DNA of 64,000 nucleotides from contig DCVK01000054.1 of NCBI GenBank assembly GCA_002335385.1, forward strand, positions 95,410 to 159,409, read 5' to 3'. The DNA comes from Candidatus Aminicenantes bacterium UBA2190 (GTDB lineage Bacteria; Acidobacteriota; Aminicenantia; UBA2199). The notes below the pieces were generated by a model that was given only the letters and a program-made list of their open reading frames with translations, searched no databases and was not told the DNA's origin. Every line of letters starts with the position of its first letter. Within the stretch, counting starts at the first letter, position 1. The position numbers were made by a program, and so were the translations under genes. Positions 24,411 through 33,285 of this stretch are shown one piece after another.

Positions 24411-25501
24411 AGGCAGACCCGTCGTCCGCCGATTCTACCCTGCTGGCCAAGTTGCTGACCGTCGCGCTGCTGGCCGCCGGCCTGCTGCTGTCGACCGTCG
24501 TGCTCTACCTGGCGTTCATGACCGCGACCGACTTCAGGCCCCCGGCGCTGCTGGAGCTGGAGATCCGGAACAACACCGCGGCCATACTGGGGAAGGGGAC
24601 GCCGTTCTCCGTCCTCAGCTTCAACATCGGCTACTGCGGCATGGACGCCGGCGCCGATTTCTTCATGGACGGCGGCCGGGGTTCGCGCTCCGCCAGCCTG
24701 CAGCAGACGCAAACCAATCTGCGACGCATCGCCGCTTTCCTGGCCGCGGAGCCGGCCGATCTGGTGCTGCTGCAGGAGGTGGACCGCAGGGCTTCGCGCA
24801 GCTACCGGGTCGACGAACTGGATGAGCTGGAGAAACGCCTGGCCGGCCATGGAGGCATCTTTGCCTTGAACTATAAGGTACCTTGGGTGCCGGTGCCCCT
24901 GGCCAGGCCCATGGGGGCGGTAGAGAGCGGCCTGCTCACGTTTTCCCGCTTGCGCGTGAACTCGGCGCGGCGTTTTCGACTGCCGGGAAAAGAGGCCTGG
25001 CCGCGGCAGTTGGCCGAGTTGGACCGCTGCGTGAGCGAATGCCGGTTGCCGCTGAAGGAAGGCGGCGAATTGGTTCTGTTCAACCTGCACCTGTCCGCCT
25101 TCGATCGCGGCGGCAGGATCCGCCGGCAGCAGCTGACCTGGCTGCGGGAGCGTCTGCTGGCGGAATACAAGAACGGCAGCCACGTGATCGCCGGCGGCGA
25201 CTGGAACCATGGGCTGCCGGGCAGCGATCCCGAACGGTTCCCGGCGACCATGGCTCCCTCCGCCTGGTACATGGCGCTGCCGCCCGGCTTCACGCCGCCG
25301 GGATTCGTCTGGGCGCTGGACCCGACCCGGCCCACGGTGCGGGCCAGCTCCACCCCCTACCGGCCGGGAGAAAACTTCGTCGCGGTCATCGACGGCTTCC
25401 TGGTGTCGGACAATGTCGCGGTGCGACAGGTGTCGGTTCGCGACCTGGATTTCGCCAACAGCGACCATAACCCGGTCCGGGCGGTTTTTTTATTGAAATA
25501 A
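24407..25501 (+). CDS. Membrane-anchored endonuclease/exonuclease/phosphatase-family protein
   Basis: 364 residues from a TTG start overlapping the upstream stop by four bases (TTGA). One membrane helix (about 12-38) anchors an EEP-fold domain: FSVLSFNIGY, DLVLLQEVDRR (metal-binding Glu), LFNLHLSAF, IAGGDWNHGL (Asp/Asn), and DFANSDHNPVRAVF (Asp-His). All core metal and catalytic residues of the DNase I-like fold are present. The substrate could be a phosphodiester in lipid, nucleotide or nucleic acid. The catalytic part is probably outside the cytoplasm. Confidence 0.75.
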   Translation: MKADPSSADSTLLAKLLTVALLAAGLLLSTVVLYLAFMTATDFRPPALLELEIRNNTAAILGKGTPFSVLSFNIGYCGMDAGADFFMDGGRGSRSASLQQTQTNLRRIAAFLAAEPADLVLLQEVDRRASRSYRVDELDELEKRLAGHGGIFALNYKVPWVPVPLARPMGAVESGLLTFSRLRVNSARRFRLPGKEAWPRQLAELDRCVSECRLPLKEGGELVLFNLHLSAFDRGGRIRRQQLTWLRERLLAEYKNGSHVIAGGDWNHGLPGSDPERFPATMAPSAWYMALPPGFTPPGFVWALDPTRPTVRASSTPYRPGENFVAVIDGFLVSDNVAVRQVSVRDLDFANSDHNPVRAVFLLK

Positions 25502-25540
25502 GTCAGATAATGACTGAACTCGGCAGTTGGTTGGACGTCC

Positions 25541-25567
25541 AGTGAAAAATGAAAGGCAAAAGTGAAC
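25541..25567. repeat. Short heptamer tract
   Basis: Four A-rich 7-nt units (agtgaaa, aatgaaa, ggcaaaa, gtgaacg) lie in the intergenic gap between convergent genes ending at 25501 and 25707. Confidence 0.4.
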
Positions 25568-25706
25568 GTGTCCAGCCGCAGTACGGCATGAAAACCTCAA
25601 CAGCTAGCGAAAAGCAAACTTGTTTTCCGTTTGCAGGGAAGACGTCCGATCTCTGACCGCCCCCGTTCACTTTCCTGGCGCCTTTTCTTCCTTCTTCCCT
25701 GCTCAC

Positions 25707-26579
25707 TTACTTCTTGACCGGCACCATCCCGGCCATCTCGCCGATGACGTTGACCAGGTCGGAGCCCAGGGGGACGACGATCTTGGCGTTGTCCTTCAGC
25801 GAGGCCTCGAGAGCCTGCAGCTTCTTCAGCAGCTGGGCGTTGCCGACGAAGTACTGGTTGGCCGCCTCGTTGACCAGCTTGATCGCCTGGGCCTCGCCTT
25901 CCGCGGCCAGGATCGCCGCCTGACGGACACCTTCCGCCTTTTTGATCTCCGCCCTTTTCTGGCCGTCGGCCGCCGTCTCGGTGGCCGTGGCGAAGTCGAT
26001 GGCGGCGATCTTCTCGTTCTCGGCCTTGACCACCTTGTTCATCGTCTCCTGGACGTCCTTGGGCGGGTCGATCTCCTTGAGCTCGGTGCGCACGATATCG
26101 ATGCCCCAGCTGGCCGTTTCCGAGCACAGTGTCTTGAGCAGGTCGGAATTGATGCGGCTGCGTTCGGAGTTGGCCGACTTCAGGGTCATGGTGCCGATGA
26201 TGTTGCGCAGGGTGGTGCGGGCCAGGTTGACGATCTGGTACTGGTAGTTGTTGACGTTGTACTGCGATCGCTTGACGCTCTCCTCGTCCATCTTGACCTT
26301 GAAATAGACCTGGGCGTCGACGCGGGCGTTCAGGTTGTCGTTGGTGATGATCTCCTGCGGCAGGGCGTCGACCATCTGCTCGGTGGTGTTCACCTGGAAC
26401 ATGCGGTCGATGACCGGGATGATCCAGTTGAAGCCGGCGTGGGCGAAGCGCTTGTATTTCCCCAGCCGCTCGACCAGCCCGCGGTGGGTGGGGCGGACGA
26501 TCCGTATCCCCGAAAAAAACAGGACGACGATAAAAATGACCAATACGACCAGCAGTCCCGTCATGTTGAATTCATTCAT
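25707..26579 (-). CDS. SPFH/stomatin (paraslipin)-family membrane protein
   Basis: 290 residues: one N-terminal helix (about 5-24), then the SPFH domain (RPTHRGLVERLGKYKRF, VDAQVYFKVK, NLARTTLRNIIGTM). A charged helical region with repeated Glu/Ala/Lys (EIKKAEGVRQAAILAAEGEA) and a short hydrophobic C-terminus follow. This is the paraslipin pattern, distinct from the slipin at 11712. These proteins assemble into membrane rings and often partner an NfeD protein, which is not adjacent here. GGAGGGAA supports the ATG at 26579. Confidence 0.85.
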   Translation of the reverse strand: MNEFNMTGLLVVLVIFIVVLFFSGIRIVRPTHRGLVERLGKYKRFAHAGFNWIIPVIDRMFQVNTTEQMVDALPQEIITNDNLNARVDAQVYFKVKMDEESVKRSQYNVNNYQYQIVNLARTTLRNIIGTMTLKSANSERSRINSDLLKTLCSETASWGIDIVRTELKEIDPPKDVQETMNKVVKAENEKIAAIDFATATETAADGQKRAEIKKAEGVRQAAILAAEGEAQAIKLVNEAANQYFVGNAQLLKKLQALEASLKDNAKIVVPLGSDLVNVIGEMAGMVPVKK

Positions 26580-26702
26580 TTTTGCTTCCCTCCAGCGATC
26601 ATGAACCCGCTTATAAAGCAGCGGGCGCAAAATGTCAAATTCCTTGCCGGCCCGTTGCCGATTGCCTTGCATGCAATTATGAAGCCATGCGCTGCCTGAA
26701 GA

Positions 26703-26731
26703 TTGCATTTCCCGGTGATTGCTCCTACAAT
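26703..26731 (+). promoter_or_regulatory. Promoter, leaderless type
   Basis: TTGCAT (26703-26708), 17-nt spacer, TACAAT (26726-26731), six bases to the ATG at 26738. No ribosome-binding site. Confidence 0.65.
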
Positions 26732-26737
26732 TTCATC

Positions 26738-27562
26738 ATGAAAAAGATGAACTCAGGCAGGGCATGTTGGCTGATCCTCGTCCTCTCCGTCCTGTGCCTG
26801 GCGGCATCCGCCCACAGCCGGCCAGCGGATGAGAGCGGCCCGGCGAACGGGGAGCTTGCCCGCTTCGCCGGGACCTGGACCGGGCACGGGGCAGGGGAAG
26901 AAGTGCGTTTCCGCGACAAGAACGGGCTGCTGGTGCTGACCGTCAAGCACAAGACCGAATTCGTCTTCGAGGTCGACCCGCAGGGCAAGGTCCAGGGCGA
27001 GGGAAGCATCGAATACAACCTGGAGCGGAACACCTCGGGCCTGGACGACCTGGTCGCCGGCGTCCATGCACTGATGGGCCTGGCCCAGGTCCCGGGCACC
27101 GGGGTGAGCGGGGCATTCGGAGAAGCGGCGAAAAAGGTCGGCGAGGAGGCCACCAGCGTCAAGGGGGTGACCCGGATCCAGTACGACGCCCCGCACCTGA
27201 AGAACGGTCCCGAGATCAGGCATTTCAAGTTCACGGGAACGGTGCACAAGGGATCCGTGAAGAACGCCGAGGGGCGGGAGGCAGGGACCTTCCTGATCAC
27301 CCTTGATGAAGTGCTGAATTTCACCCGCATGGGCGGCGAGGCCAATAACACCCTGGTCGCCGAGTACGAGGTTAACAAGGTGAAGACCGAGGCCACCTTC
27401 CCCTGCTGGTCCCCCTTCATCGCCGGGGACGGCGTCATCCGCAAGGGGCCGGGCAGCATCCATGTCGTCGAGTTCCAGCAGCAGGGGAGCCATCGCCAGG
27501 GCAAGCGCGTCTGGGAGGAATACGGCTACGTCTGGCTGGCCAGGCAGGTGGCCGGGCAGTGA
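26738..27562 (+). CDS. Secreted protein, unknown function
   Basis: 274 residues with a signal peptide (about 1-28, cleavage near SAHS). The mature part starts with LARFAGTWTGHGAGEEV, a lipocalin-like or GxW-type beta opening, and continues as alternating strands with few Cys. It is divergent from the paraslipin gene. The promoter -10 ends six bases upstream of the ATG. No enzyme motif is visible. Confidence 0.55.
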   Translation: MKKMNSGRACWLILVLSVLCLAASAHSRPADESGPANGELARFAGTWTGHGAGEEVRFRDKNGLLVLTVKHKTEFVFEVDPQGKVQGEGSIEYNLERNTSGLDDLVAGVHALMGLAQVPGTGVSGAFGEAAKKVGEEATSVKGVTRIQYDAPHLKNGPEIRHFKFTGTVHKGSVKNAEGREAGTFLITLDEVLNFTRMGGEANNTLVAEYEVNKVKTEATFPCWSPFIAGDGVIRKGPGSIHVVEFQQQGSHRQGKRVWEEYGYVWLARQVAGQ

Positions 27563-27763
27563 AAAGGGGAAATAGAAAGGAACAGGCGATGGGCTAGGAG
27601 GTCAGAGGCCCGACGGTAAGGAAAAAACGATTCCGCTGTACGGCATGCGGTTTCCCGCAGCCGGCCAGGTAGCAACTGTGACAGCACTGAAGCGAAATAT
27701 CTCGAAAATTGCCGTTACATTCTATCGTCAACCGGTTACTCAGTTCGATTCGTTCTCGGAACC

Positions 27764-29098
27764 TCATTCTGTTTCTTTTACCAGCCTCTCGATCTCCCCG
27801 ATCTCCTTGGGCACGGCGGCGCTGAGCACTTCGCAGCCATCGGCGGTGATCAGGATGGTGTCCTCAATGCGCACGCCGATGCCTTTTTCGGGATAATACA
27901 GCCCCGGCTCCACGGTCAGGACCATCCCCGCTTGCAGCGGAAGTTCGCCCGGGCTGCCGTCGTGTGTGGATAGCCCGACGAAGTGGTGGATGTCGCCCTG
28001 CAGGCCGCGGGTAGTGATCTTTTTTCGGGCCAGCTCCGCGGCCACGACCTCGCGGATCATAGCGGCGTCGGCTCCCGGGCGACAGGCGGCAATCACGGCC
28101 TTCTGCACCTCCAGCACCGCGGTGTAGATCTCCCGCTGCTCCGGGCTGAACGTGCCCGAGACGGGCCAGGTGCGGGAGATATCCATGCAAAGGTGCTCCA
28201 GGTCGGCGCCAAAGTCCATCAGCACCAGCTCGCCGGCGGCCAGCCTCTTGTCGTTGCGCTCGTAGTGCCAGGTGCAGGCGTTCAGGCCGGCGGCTACGAT
28301 GGGCTGGAAGGCCAGCCCACGGGCGCCGTGCCCCAGCACCCAGCCGACGGCCGCCCCCTCCAGCGTGTACTCGAAAGCCCCGGGGCGCGTCTGGCGCATG
28401 GCCTGGCGCACCGCCTCGGCCGACAGCCGGCCGTTGCGGCGCAGCGAGTCGATCTCGGCGCCGCTCTTGACGGCGCGCATCGTTGCCAGCAGGGGCGAGA
28501 CGTCGCGCAGTTGGGCGTCGGGGAAGATGGTGCGCAGCTTGGCGGCGCGGGCCAGGTCGGGCGACGGGTAGTCGTTAAAGTGGCTGCGCGAGCGCCGGGC
28601 CATGTAGAGGCGCTCCTCGTAGCGGTCACTGTCGAGCGTATCGCCTGGCGCGAGGCGGGCGTAGAGCACCGAGCCGGAGGCGGAGAGTCGGCGTGCCAGG
28701 AACTCGTCAAGCGCCGACAGGCCGGCAATTGACCTGAGTTTCAGGCGGGCGGCGGCATCGGCATCGCGCAACAGATTGGCGCCGCCGACCATGATCTCGC
28801 GCTCGCCCTGCTCGGGGAGGAAGAGATGGGCCTCGGCTTTGGCATTCACCAATACCAGAACCGCTCCGCTGTCGTTGATGCCGGTGAGGTAATAAAAATC
28901 GTTGTCCTGGCGGAAGCGGCTGCCGGGTGGCGCCTGTGTCTCGCCGAAAAGAACGACCAGCCCTTCGCGGGCCGTCTCCATCAGCTGCGCCCGGCGCCGG
29001 GCGCATTCTTCAGGCGAAAAGGGAGAGGAAGAAGTGGCCGGCAGCGGGCTGGAGAAAGCGGCCAGGAACAGGACAAGAAGCACGAGCCGATGTCTCAC
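27764..29098 (-). CDS. pepP: Exported Xaa-Pro aminopeptidase (M24)
   Basis: 444 residues from a GTG at 29098, six bases after AGGAGG, giving a signal peptide (VRHRLVLLVLFLAAFSSPL). It has the aminopeptidase-P N-terminal domain (QDNDFYYLTGINDSGAVLVL) and the pita-bread catalytic domain with all five metal ligands: two Asp (MDFGAD, CMDISRTW), His (IHHFVGLSTHD), and two Glu (LTVEPGLYY, GVRIEDTILIT). It would remove N-terminal residues before proline outside the cytoplasm. The export signal is unusual for PepP, which is usually cytoplasmic. Confidence 0.8.
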   Translation of the reverse strand: MRHRLVLLVLFLAAFSSPLPATSSSPFSPEECARRRAQLMETAREGLVVLFGETQAPPGSRFRQDNDFYYLTGINDSGAVLVLVNAKAEAHLFLPEQGEREIMVGGANLLRDADAAARLKLRSIAGLSALDEFLARRLSASGSVLYARLAPGDTLDSDRYEERLYMARRSRSHFNDYPSPDLARAAKLRTIFPDAQLRDVSPLLATMRAVKSGAEIDSLRRNGRLSAEAVRQAMRQTRPGAFEYTLEGAAVGWVLGHGARGLAFQPIVAAGLNACTWHYERNDKRLAAGELVLMDFGADLEHLCMDISRTWPVSGTFSPEQREIYTAVLEVQKAVIAACRPGADAAMIREVVAAELARKKITTRGLQGDIHHFVGLSTHDGSPGELPLQAGMVLTVEPGLYYPEKGIGVRIEDTILITADGCEVLSAAVPKEIGEIERLVKETE

Positions 29099-29183
29099 GT
29101 TTCGCCTCCTGGGGTCGACGCCGGAGCGCCATGCGGCAAAGAACACGATTCTATTGTATACTATTCGCGACCAGGGAGGAACC

Positions 29184-30035
29184 ATGAAAAAAAGATCCAT
29201 TGTATTGCTTTTCGGCGGTCTATTGCTTGGTCTGGCCGCGGGGATTTTCGCGGCCAGCCATCCCGATGACGCGGAGGGGTGCCAGGACCCGGCCCAGTTC
29301 ACGCGCATGCCGGGCTATCATATCTATCATTGCGAGGAGAAGCAATTCGACCGCTATGAGGTCCCTGTGGGCAGCGATTTCAAGACCCAGGCCCATGAGG
29401 GACGTTATCGGCAGATCGTCTATTGGATCAACGAGGGAGCCACCCAGGCGAGCGGCCTGCAGATCATTCGCAACTACAGCAACGCCGCCATGGCCGTCGC
29501 CGGCAAAAAGATCGTGGAATTCGAGGATGGGGGCGTGCATTATGTCACCCTGAAGATTGCCAAGGGCAGCCTTGAGACCTGGCTGCACGTGGCGGGGCAC
29601 GGCGGCGAATACTTCGTCCATATCCTGGAAAAACAGCTCATGAAACAGGACGTGGTCGCCGACGCCGCCAGCCTCGCGGGCAGCATCCGCGAGACGGGCA
29701 AGGCCGCGGTCTACGGCATCTACTTCGACACCGGCAAGTGGGACATCAAGCCCGAGTCGGAGCCGGCATTGCGCGAGATCGCCAAGCTGCTCAAGGCCGA
29801 CCCCGCGCTGAAGCTCTTCGTTGTCGGGCATACTGACAATGTCGGTGCCTTCGACTTCAACGTCAAGCTGGCCAACTACAGGGCCGACGCGGTGGTCAAG
29901 GCTCTGACCGGCGCGCATGCCATCGCCGCCGCCAGGCTGCAGCCCTTCGGCGCCGGGCCCACGGCGCCGGTGCAGTCGAACCAGAACGAGGAAGGCCGGG
30001 CCAAGAACCGGAGAGTGGAGCTCGTCGCTCAATAA
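29184..30035 (+). CDS. OmpA-family outer-membrane/peptidoglycan-binding protein
   Basis: 283 residues. A signal peptide (about 1-24) is followed by an N-terminal domain of unknown type (HIYHCEEKQFDRYEV). The C-terminal OmpA domain (about 170-283) has GIYFDTGKWDIKPESEPAL, LFVVGHTDNVG and NRRVELV, the peptidoglycan-binding signature. AGGGAGGA precedes the ATG. It probably tethers the outer membrane to the cell wall. Confidence 0.85.
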   Translation: MKKRSIVLLFGGLLLGLAAGIFAASHPDDAEGCQDPAQFTRMPGYHIYHCEEKQFDRYEVPVGSDFKTQAHEGRYRQIVYWINEGATQASGLQIIRNYSNAAMAVAGKKIVEFEDGGVHYVTLKIAKGSLETWLHVAGHGGEYFVHILEKQLMKQDVVADAASLAGSIRETGKAAVYGIYFDTGKWDIKPESEPALREIAKLLKADPALKLFVVGHTDNVGAFDFNVKLANYRADAVVKALTGAHAIAAARLQPFGAGPTAPVQSNQNEEGRAKNRRVELVAQ

Positions 30036-30121
30036 TTGAAAAGCAACGATCTTTCGTGACGCGCAATCCGCCCTGCGAGGGCTTTCTGGGTGCATGCCGC
30101 GTGACGAGCAGCAAGTGCCAG

Positions 30122-30177
30122 GCAGGAAAATAGAATTCCAGAATCCAAGCAGCAAAAACCCGACGGCAAAAACGAAG
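30122..30177. repeat. Heptamer tract after the OmpA gene
   Basis: Eight degenerate 7-nt units rich in A (gcaggaa, aatagaa, ttccaga, atccaag, cagcaaa, aacccga, cggcaaa, aacgaag). No facing inverted arm is visible. The rest of the 410-base gap holds a transposase relic and a promoter. Confidence 0.5.
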
Positions 30178-30314
30178 AATATCTTCGTGGCCGAACTACC
30201 GCACAAGAAAATCCAAGTGAAGCGTTCGTGCCAGCAGAAATTAATCGTAGCTTCGCTAAGATCGCTTGAATGCCCGCCACTAACACCAGCGCTGGCATGA
30301 GCGCCGGTTTTGAT

Positions 30315-30374
30315 TTAGGTCTTAAGAATTTGGCATTTTATTTCTCCATGCCACGCGTCGCGCGCCAGGCCTAA
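30315..30374 (+). pseudogene. Transposase start relic with its flank repeat
   Basis: The ttaggtctt...ggcatttt stretch resembles the repeats at 10148 and 13193 and is followed by ATG at 30348 reading MPRVARQA then stop. MPRVAR- is a common opening of IS200-like/RAYT transposases, linking the repeats to such elements. Confidence 0.5.
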
Positions 30375-30393
30375 CGGTGGTTCGACGATTTGC

Positions 30394-30422
30394 TTGACAG
30401 TCGCCCCGGGCTCCGGTACATT
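30394..30422 (+). promoter_or_regulatory. Promoter for TauE-like gene
   Basis: TTGACA (30394-30399), 17-nt spacer, TACATT (30417-30422). A conventional leader with AAAGGGAG follows before the ATG at 30447. Confidence 0.7.
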
Positions 30423-30446
30423 TAGTCTTCAGCAAAGGGAGCGTGC

Positions 30447-31193
30447 ATGGATATCCATATCCTCTTCTTCGTCCTGGTCGGATTCATTGCCCAGTTGATC
30501 GACGGCGCCCTGGGCATGGCCTACGGTGTCAGTTCCAACACCTTCCTGCTCGGCATCGGCATTCCGCCGGCGGCGGCCAGCGCCAGCGTTCACATGGCCG
30601 AGTGCGTGACTACGGCGGTGTCGGGCGCCGCCCATTGGAAGCAGGGCAATATCAACTGGTACCTGATCAGGCGCCTGGTCATCCCCGGCGTGCTGGGCGG
30701 CATCGCCGGCGCCTATATCCTGACCTCCATCGACGGCAACGTCATCAAGCCTTATGTTTCGGGCTACCTGCTGCTCATGGGAGCCATCATCCTGTTCAAG
30801 GCGCTCAGGAAAAACCACGTCCATAACGACGTCAAGGACCATCTCGTGCCGCTCGGACTGGCCGGCGGCTTCTTCGACGCCGTCGGCGGCGGCGGCTGGG
30901 GACCGATCGTCACCACCACCCTGGTCGCCCGCGGTAACCAGCCGCGCTTCGCCATCGGCTCGGTCAACTTCACTGAATTCTTCGTCACCTTCGCCCAGTC
31001 GGTGACGTTCCTGCTCACCCTGGGCATGCTCGATACCTGGAAGATCATCCTCGGCCTGCTGATCGGCGGGGTGCTGGCCGCGCCCATGGCGGCGGTCGCC
31101 GCCCGCAAACTGCCCCATCGCGTGCTCATGGGCCTGGTGGGCGTATTGATCATCGCCCTGAGCGTCAGGACCATCATCCTGTCGCTGAAGTAG
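30447..31193 (+). CDS. Sulfite exporter TauE/SafE-family permease
   Basis: 248 residues with about eight hydrophobic helices. The N-terminal QLIDGALGMAYGVSSNTFLL and the repeated C-terminal GGFFDAVGGGGWGPIVTTTL are the two inverted TauE/SafE signature motifs. Such proteins export sulfite, sulfoacetate or other organosulfur anions. No sulfur-metabolism gene is adjacent, so the substrate is open. Confidence 0.85.
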   Translation: MDIHILFFVLVGFIAQLIDGALGMAYGVSSNTFLLGIGIPPAAASASVHMAECVTTAVSGAAHWKQGNINWYLIRRLVIPGVLGGIAGAYILTSIDGNVIKPYVSGYLLLMGAIILFKALRKNHVHNDVKDHLVPLGLAGGFFDAVGGGGWGPIVTTTLVARGNQPRFAIGSVNFTEFFVTFAQSVTFLLTLGMLDTWKIILGLLIGGVLAAPMAAVAARKLPHRVLMGLVGVLIIALSVRTIILSLK

Positions 31194-31246
31194 ATCAAGA
31201 ATCGATCACTACGTGTCAGCAGCAGCGTGGATCGGCCGATTGCTGC

Positions 31247-31280
31247 CGCGAATTGCGAATCACGAATTACGATGCATCGA
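31247..31280. repeat. Heptamer tract (NNNNcga word)
   Basis: Five units: gccgcga, attgcga, atcacga, attacga, tgcatcg. Same word as at 56284-56318 and 63153-63183, about 50 bases after the TauE stop. Confidence 0.6.
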
Positions 31281-31397
31281 TCGGTTGATGTCGCCGTCAG
31301 CCGCGGGCCAGGTCCTGCTACCCGGAGATCAGTTCGGGACCTCGACCGGGAGGGGATATTCTGCTATCATCAAAAGGTCGACGCTGAGGTCATGACC

Positions 31398-32117
31398 ATG
31401 GAGAAAAGCGGAAGAAACCTGAACGCCGTGCAGGCGGCGGCGATCTTTGTATCCTTTACCGCGTACTTCTATCTGCTGCTGTTCACCCTGCTGCCGCTGC
31501 TGAAGGCGAATTATTCCTGGCACTCAGCCCTGTACTGGTTTGTCACCGGAGGGTTCCTGTTCGCGCCGCTGCTCATGTTCGCCCAGTGGCGCGCCTATGC
31601 CGAGGGCAACCGGGGAATGAAGGAGATCCTGGCGGCCCTGCATGCCAGGCCGTTCACCCGCAGGGATTGGCGATACTCCCTGATCGGGCTTTTTGCCGTG
31701 CTTCTGCTGAGCGGGGCGATCTTCGGCGGCGCATGGCGGCTTGGCTTTCATTTCGGCCTGGCGATGCCTGCCACCACGCCGTGGTTCATGGAGATGCGGC
31801 CGCTGGCGGGAGTCGAGCGACTGCTGCTGCTGGCCTGGCTGCCGATGTTCTTCCTCAACATCGTGGGCGAGGAGCTGCTGTGGCGCGGCTATGTCCAGGG
31901 CCGGCTGCGGGGCCGGGGCGCCTGGGTGCTGTGCGCGGGCCTATGGCTTCTCTTCCATCTCCCCTTCGGTCCCGGCGTGATGCTTCTGGCACTTCCGGCC
32001 ATCCTGATCATTCCCTATGCCTTCCACAAAACGCGCAACTCGCTGGTGGGCATCTTCATCCACGGCCTGTTCAACGGGCCGATCTTCGTCGCGATCGCGC
32101 TGGGACTTGTTCATTGA
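31398..32117 (+). CDS. CPBP-family intramembrane glutamic endopeptidase
   Basis: 239 residues, about seven membrane helices. The conserved motif NIVGEELLWRGYVQGRL (EExxxR) and the later FHLPF and FIHGLFN give the Glu/His catalytic set of CPBP (CAAX protease/Abi) proteins. Bacterial members process membrane-bound substrates or contribute to peptide self-immunity. The ATG at 31398 lies seven bases after GAGGT; the ATG at 31392 is too close. An extended -10 (TGC-TATCAT) ends at 31369. Confidence 0.8.
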   Translation: MEKSGRNLNAVQAAAIFVSFTAYFYLLLFTLLPLLKANYSWHSALYWFVTGGFLFAPLLMFAQWRAYAEGNRGMKEILAALHARPFTRRDWRYSLIGLFAVLLLSGAIFGGAWRLGFHFGLAMPATTPWFMEMRPLAGVERLLLLAWLPMFFLNIVGEELLWRGYVQGRLRGRGAWVLCAGLWLLFHLPFGPGVMLLALPAILIIPYAFHKTRNSLVGIFIHGLFNGPIFVAIALGLVH

Positions 32118-32224
32118 ACAGGGGGGCTTGGATCACCATGCGCGGCTGAGGTTCGCTGCAGGGCTGACATCGTGCCCTCGGGATGGGAAGCCATCCAGCG
32201 TGATACGGATCCGCAAAAGGCGAT

Positions 32225-32605
32225 TTAAGCGGCTTTCTCCCGGCGCAGCGCGAAGCAGCCGAAGCCGACGGTGAAGAACAGGTAGACGGCGACGATGCCC
32301 CAGGCCAGCGGGTTCAACACTCCCTGCAGGATCAGGGTCAGCGTGGCCGCCAGGCCGATGGCGTCATAAACGAACAGATTCCAGGCGATCGCCCGGTGCG
32401 CCACGCCCCGGTCGACGCTGCGGGCCAGCCAAGCCAGCAGCAGGTTTCCCACCAGCGCCGCCCCGTACTCTCTGGCCGTCAGCGCCGCGCCGGAACAGTA
32501 GGCGGCCCCCAGCAGGCCCAGGATCCAAGCCGGGAAAAGCAGCAGCACGGGTCCGAAGCCGAGGCAGACGAAAGCTTTGATCGTCATCAAGGTCTTGAAT
32601 TTCAT
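32225..32605 (-). CDS. Small polytopic membrane protein, unknown
   Basis: 126 residues with four hydrophobic helices (about 8-28, 43-62, 72-94, 98-116). GGGAGGGAAG precedes the ATG at 32605; an in-frame ATG 15 bases upstream lacks such spacing. It resembles DUF4345-like four-helix proteins in shape, but the family is not certain. Confidence 0.55.
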   Translation of the reverse strand: MKFKTLMTIKAFVCLGFGPVLLLFPAWILGLLGAAYCSGAALTAREYGAALVGNLLLAWLARSVDRGVAHRAIAWNLFVYDAIGLAATLTLILQGVLNPLAWGIVAVYLFFTVGFGCFALRREKAA

Positions 32606-32721
32606 TCTTCCCTCCCTCAAACCATGGAGCCATGATACCCCCCCATGCCCGCGATTTCAACGGAGCGGAAGGGAAAAGATGAAAATGCCTGAAGCGGGGT
32701 GCGCGTGCGGAATGCCGCTCT

Positions 32722-33099
32722 TTACTGGTCGTTCGAGGGCTCCGCCGCCGGAGCCTCCTTCTTGAGGGTGATCCTCAGCGTGAGCGACTGATCGGCGCTG
32801 AGCTGGATGCCGCTCACCGTGTGGGACTCGTAGCCCTCGAGATCGAAGCTGACCTGGTAAAATCCCGGTTCCAGGGCCAGGATGCGGAACGTCCCCTTCT
32901 TCTTCGCCGTCACGGCCGAGGTGACGGCGTTGCTCTTGATGTTGGTCACCGTCACCTGGACGCCGGGAAGGTACTTGCCCTCCTCGTCCTTGACATTGCC
33001 GGTGATCTTGGCCGTTGTCCACTGGCCGAAGACCAAGACCGCCGAAAAAGCGGCGATGAGCGGGATGACGGCCAGCGCGCGATATGGATTGTTCCTCAT
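32722..33099 (-). CDS. Secreted carboxypeptidase regulatory-like domain protein
   Basis: 125 residues: a signal peptide (about 1-25, FSAVLVFGQ) plus one carboxypeptidase-regulatory-like beta-sandwich (ITGNVKDEEGKYLPGVQVTV, then DLEGYES, then LSADQSLTLRITLKK). It is nearly the same module as at the N-terminus of the protein at 6478-7740. Standing alone it may bind a surface partner or be the remnant of a longer receptor. Confidence 0.7.
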   Translation of the reverse strand: MRNNPYRALAVIPLIAAFSAVLVFGQWTTAKITGNVKDEEGKYLPGVQVTVTNIKSNAVTSAVTAKKKGTFRILALEPGFYQVSFDLEGYESHTVSGIQLSADQSLTLRITLKKEAPAAEPSNDQ

Positions 33100-33209
33100 G
33101 CCAACCTCCTTTCATCGGGGATGCGCCGATTGGTTTTCCAGGCGGGATTTTCCATTGAAGTTCTATATACGGAAGGAAAGGCGCAAAGTTTCCGCCCAGA
33201 CCCCCGGCC

Positions 33210-33238
33210 TTGACTTCGCCGGCCGGGTCGGCTAAGGT
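33210..33238 (+). promoter_or_regulatory. Promoter for GltS-like gene
   Basis: TTGACT (33210-33215), 17-nt spacer, TAAGGT (33233-33238). Confidence 0.55.
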
Positions 33239-33285
33239 AAGCGGCGGCGGCAAGCGCCGTGCCGGCCGCCGGGAGCGTCATCGCC

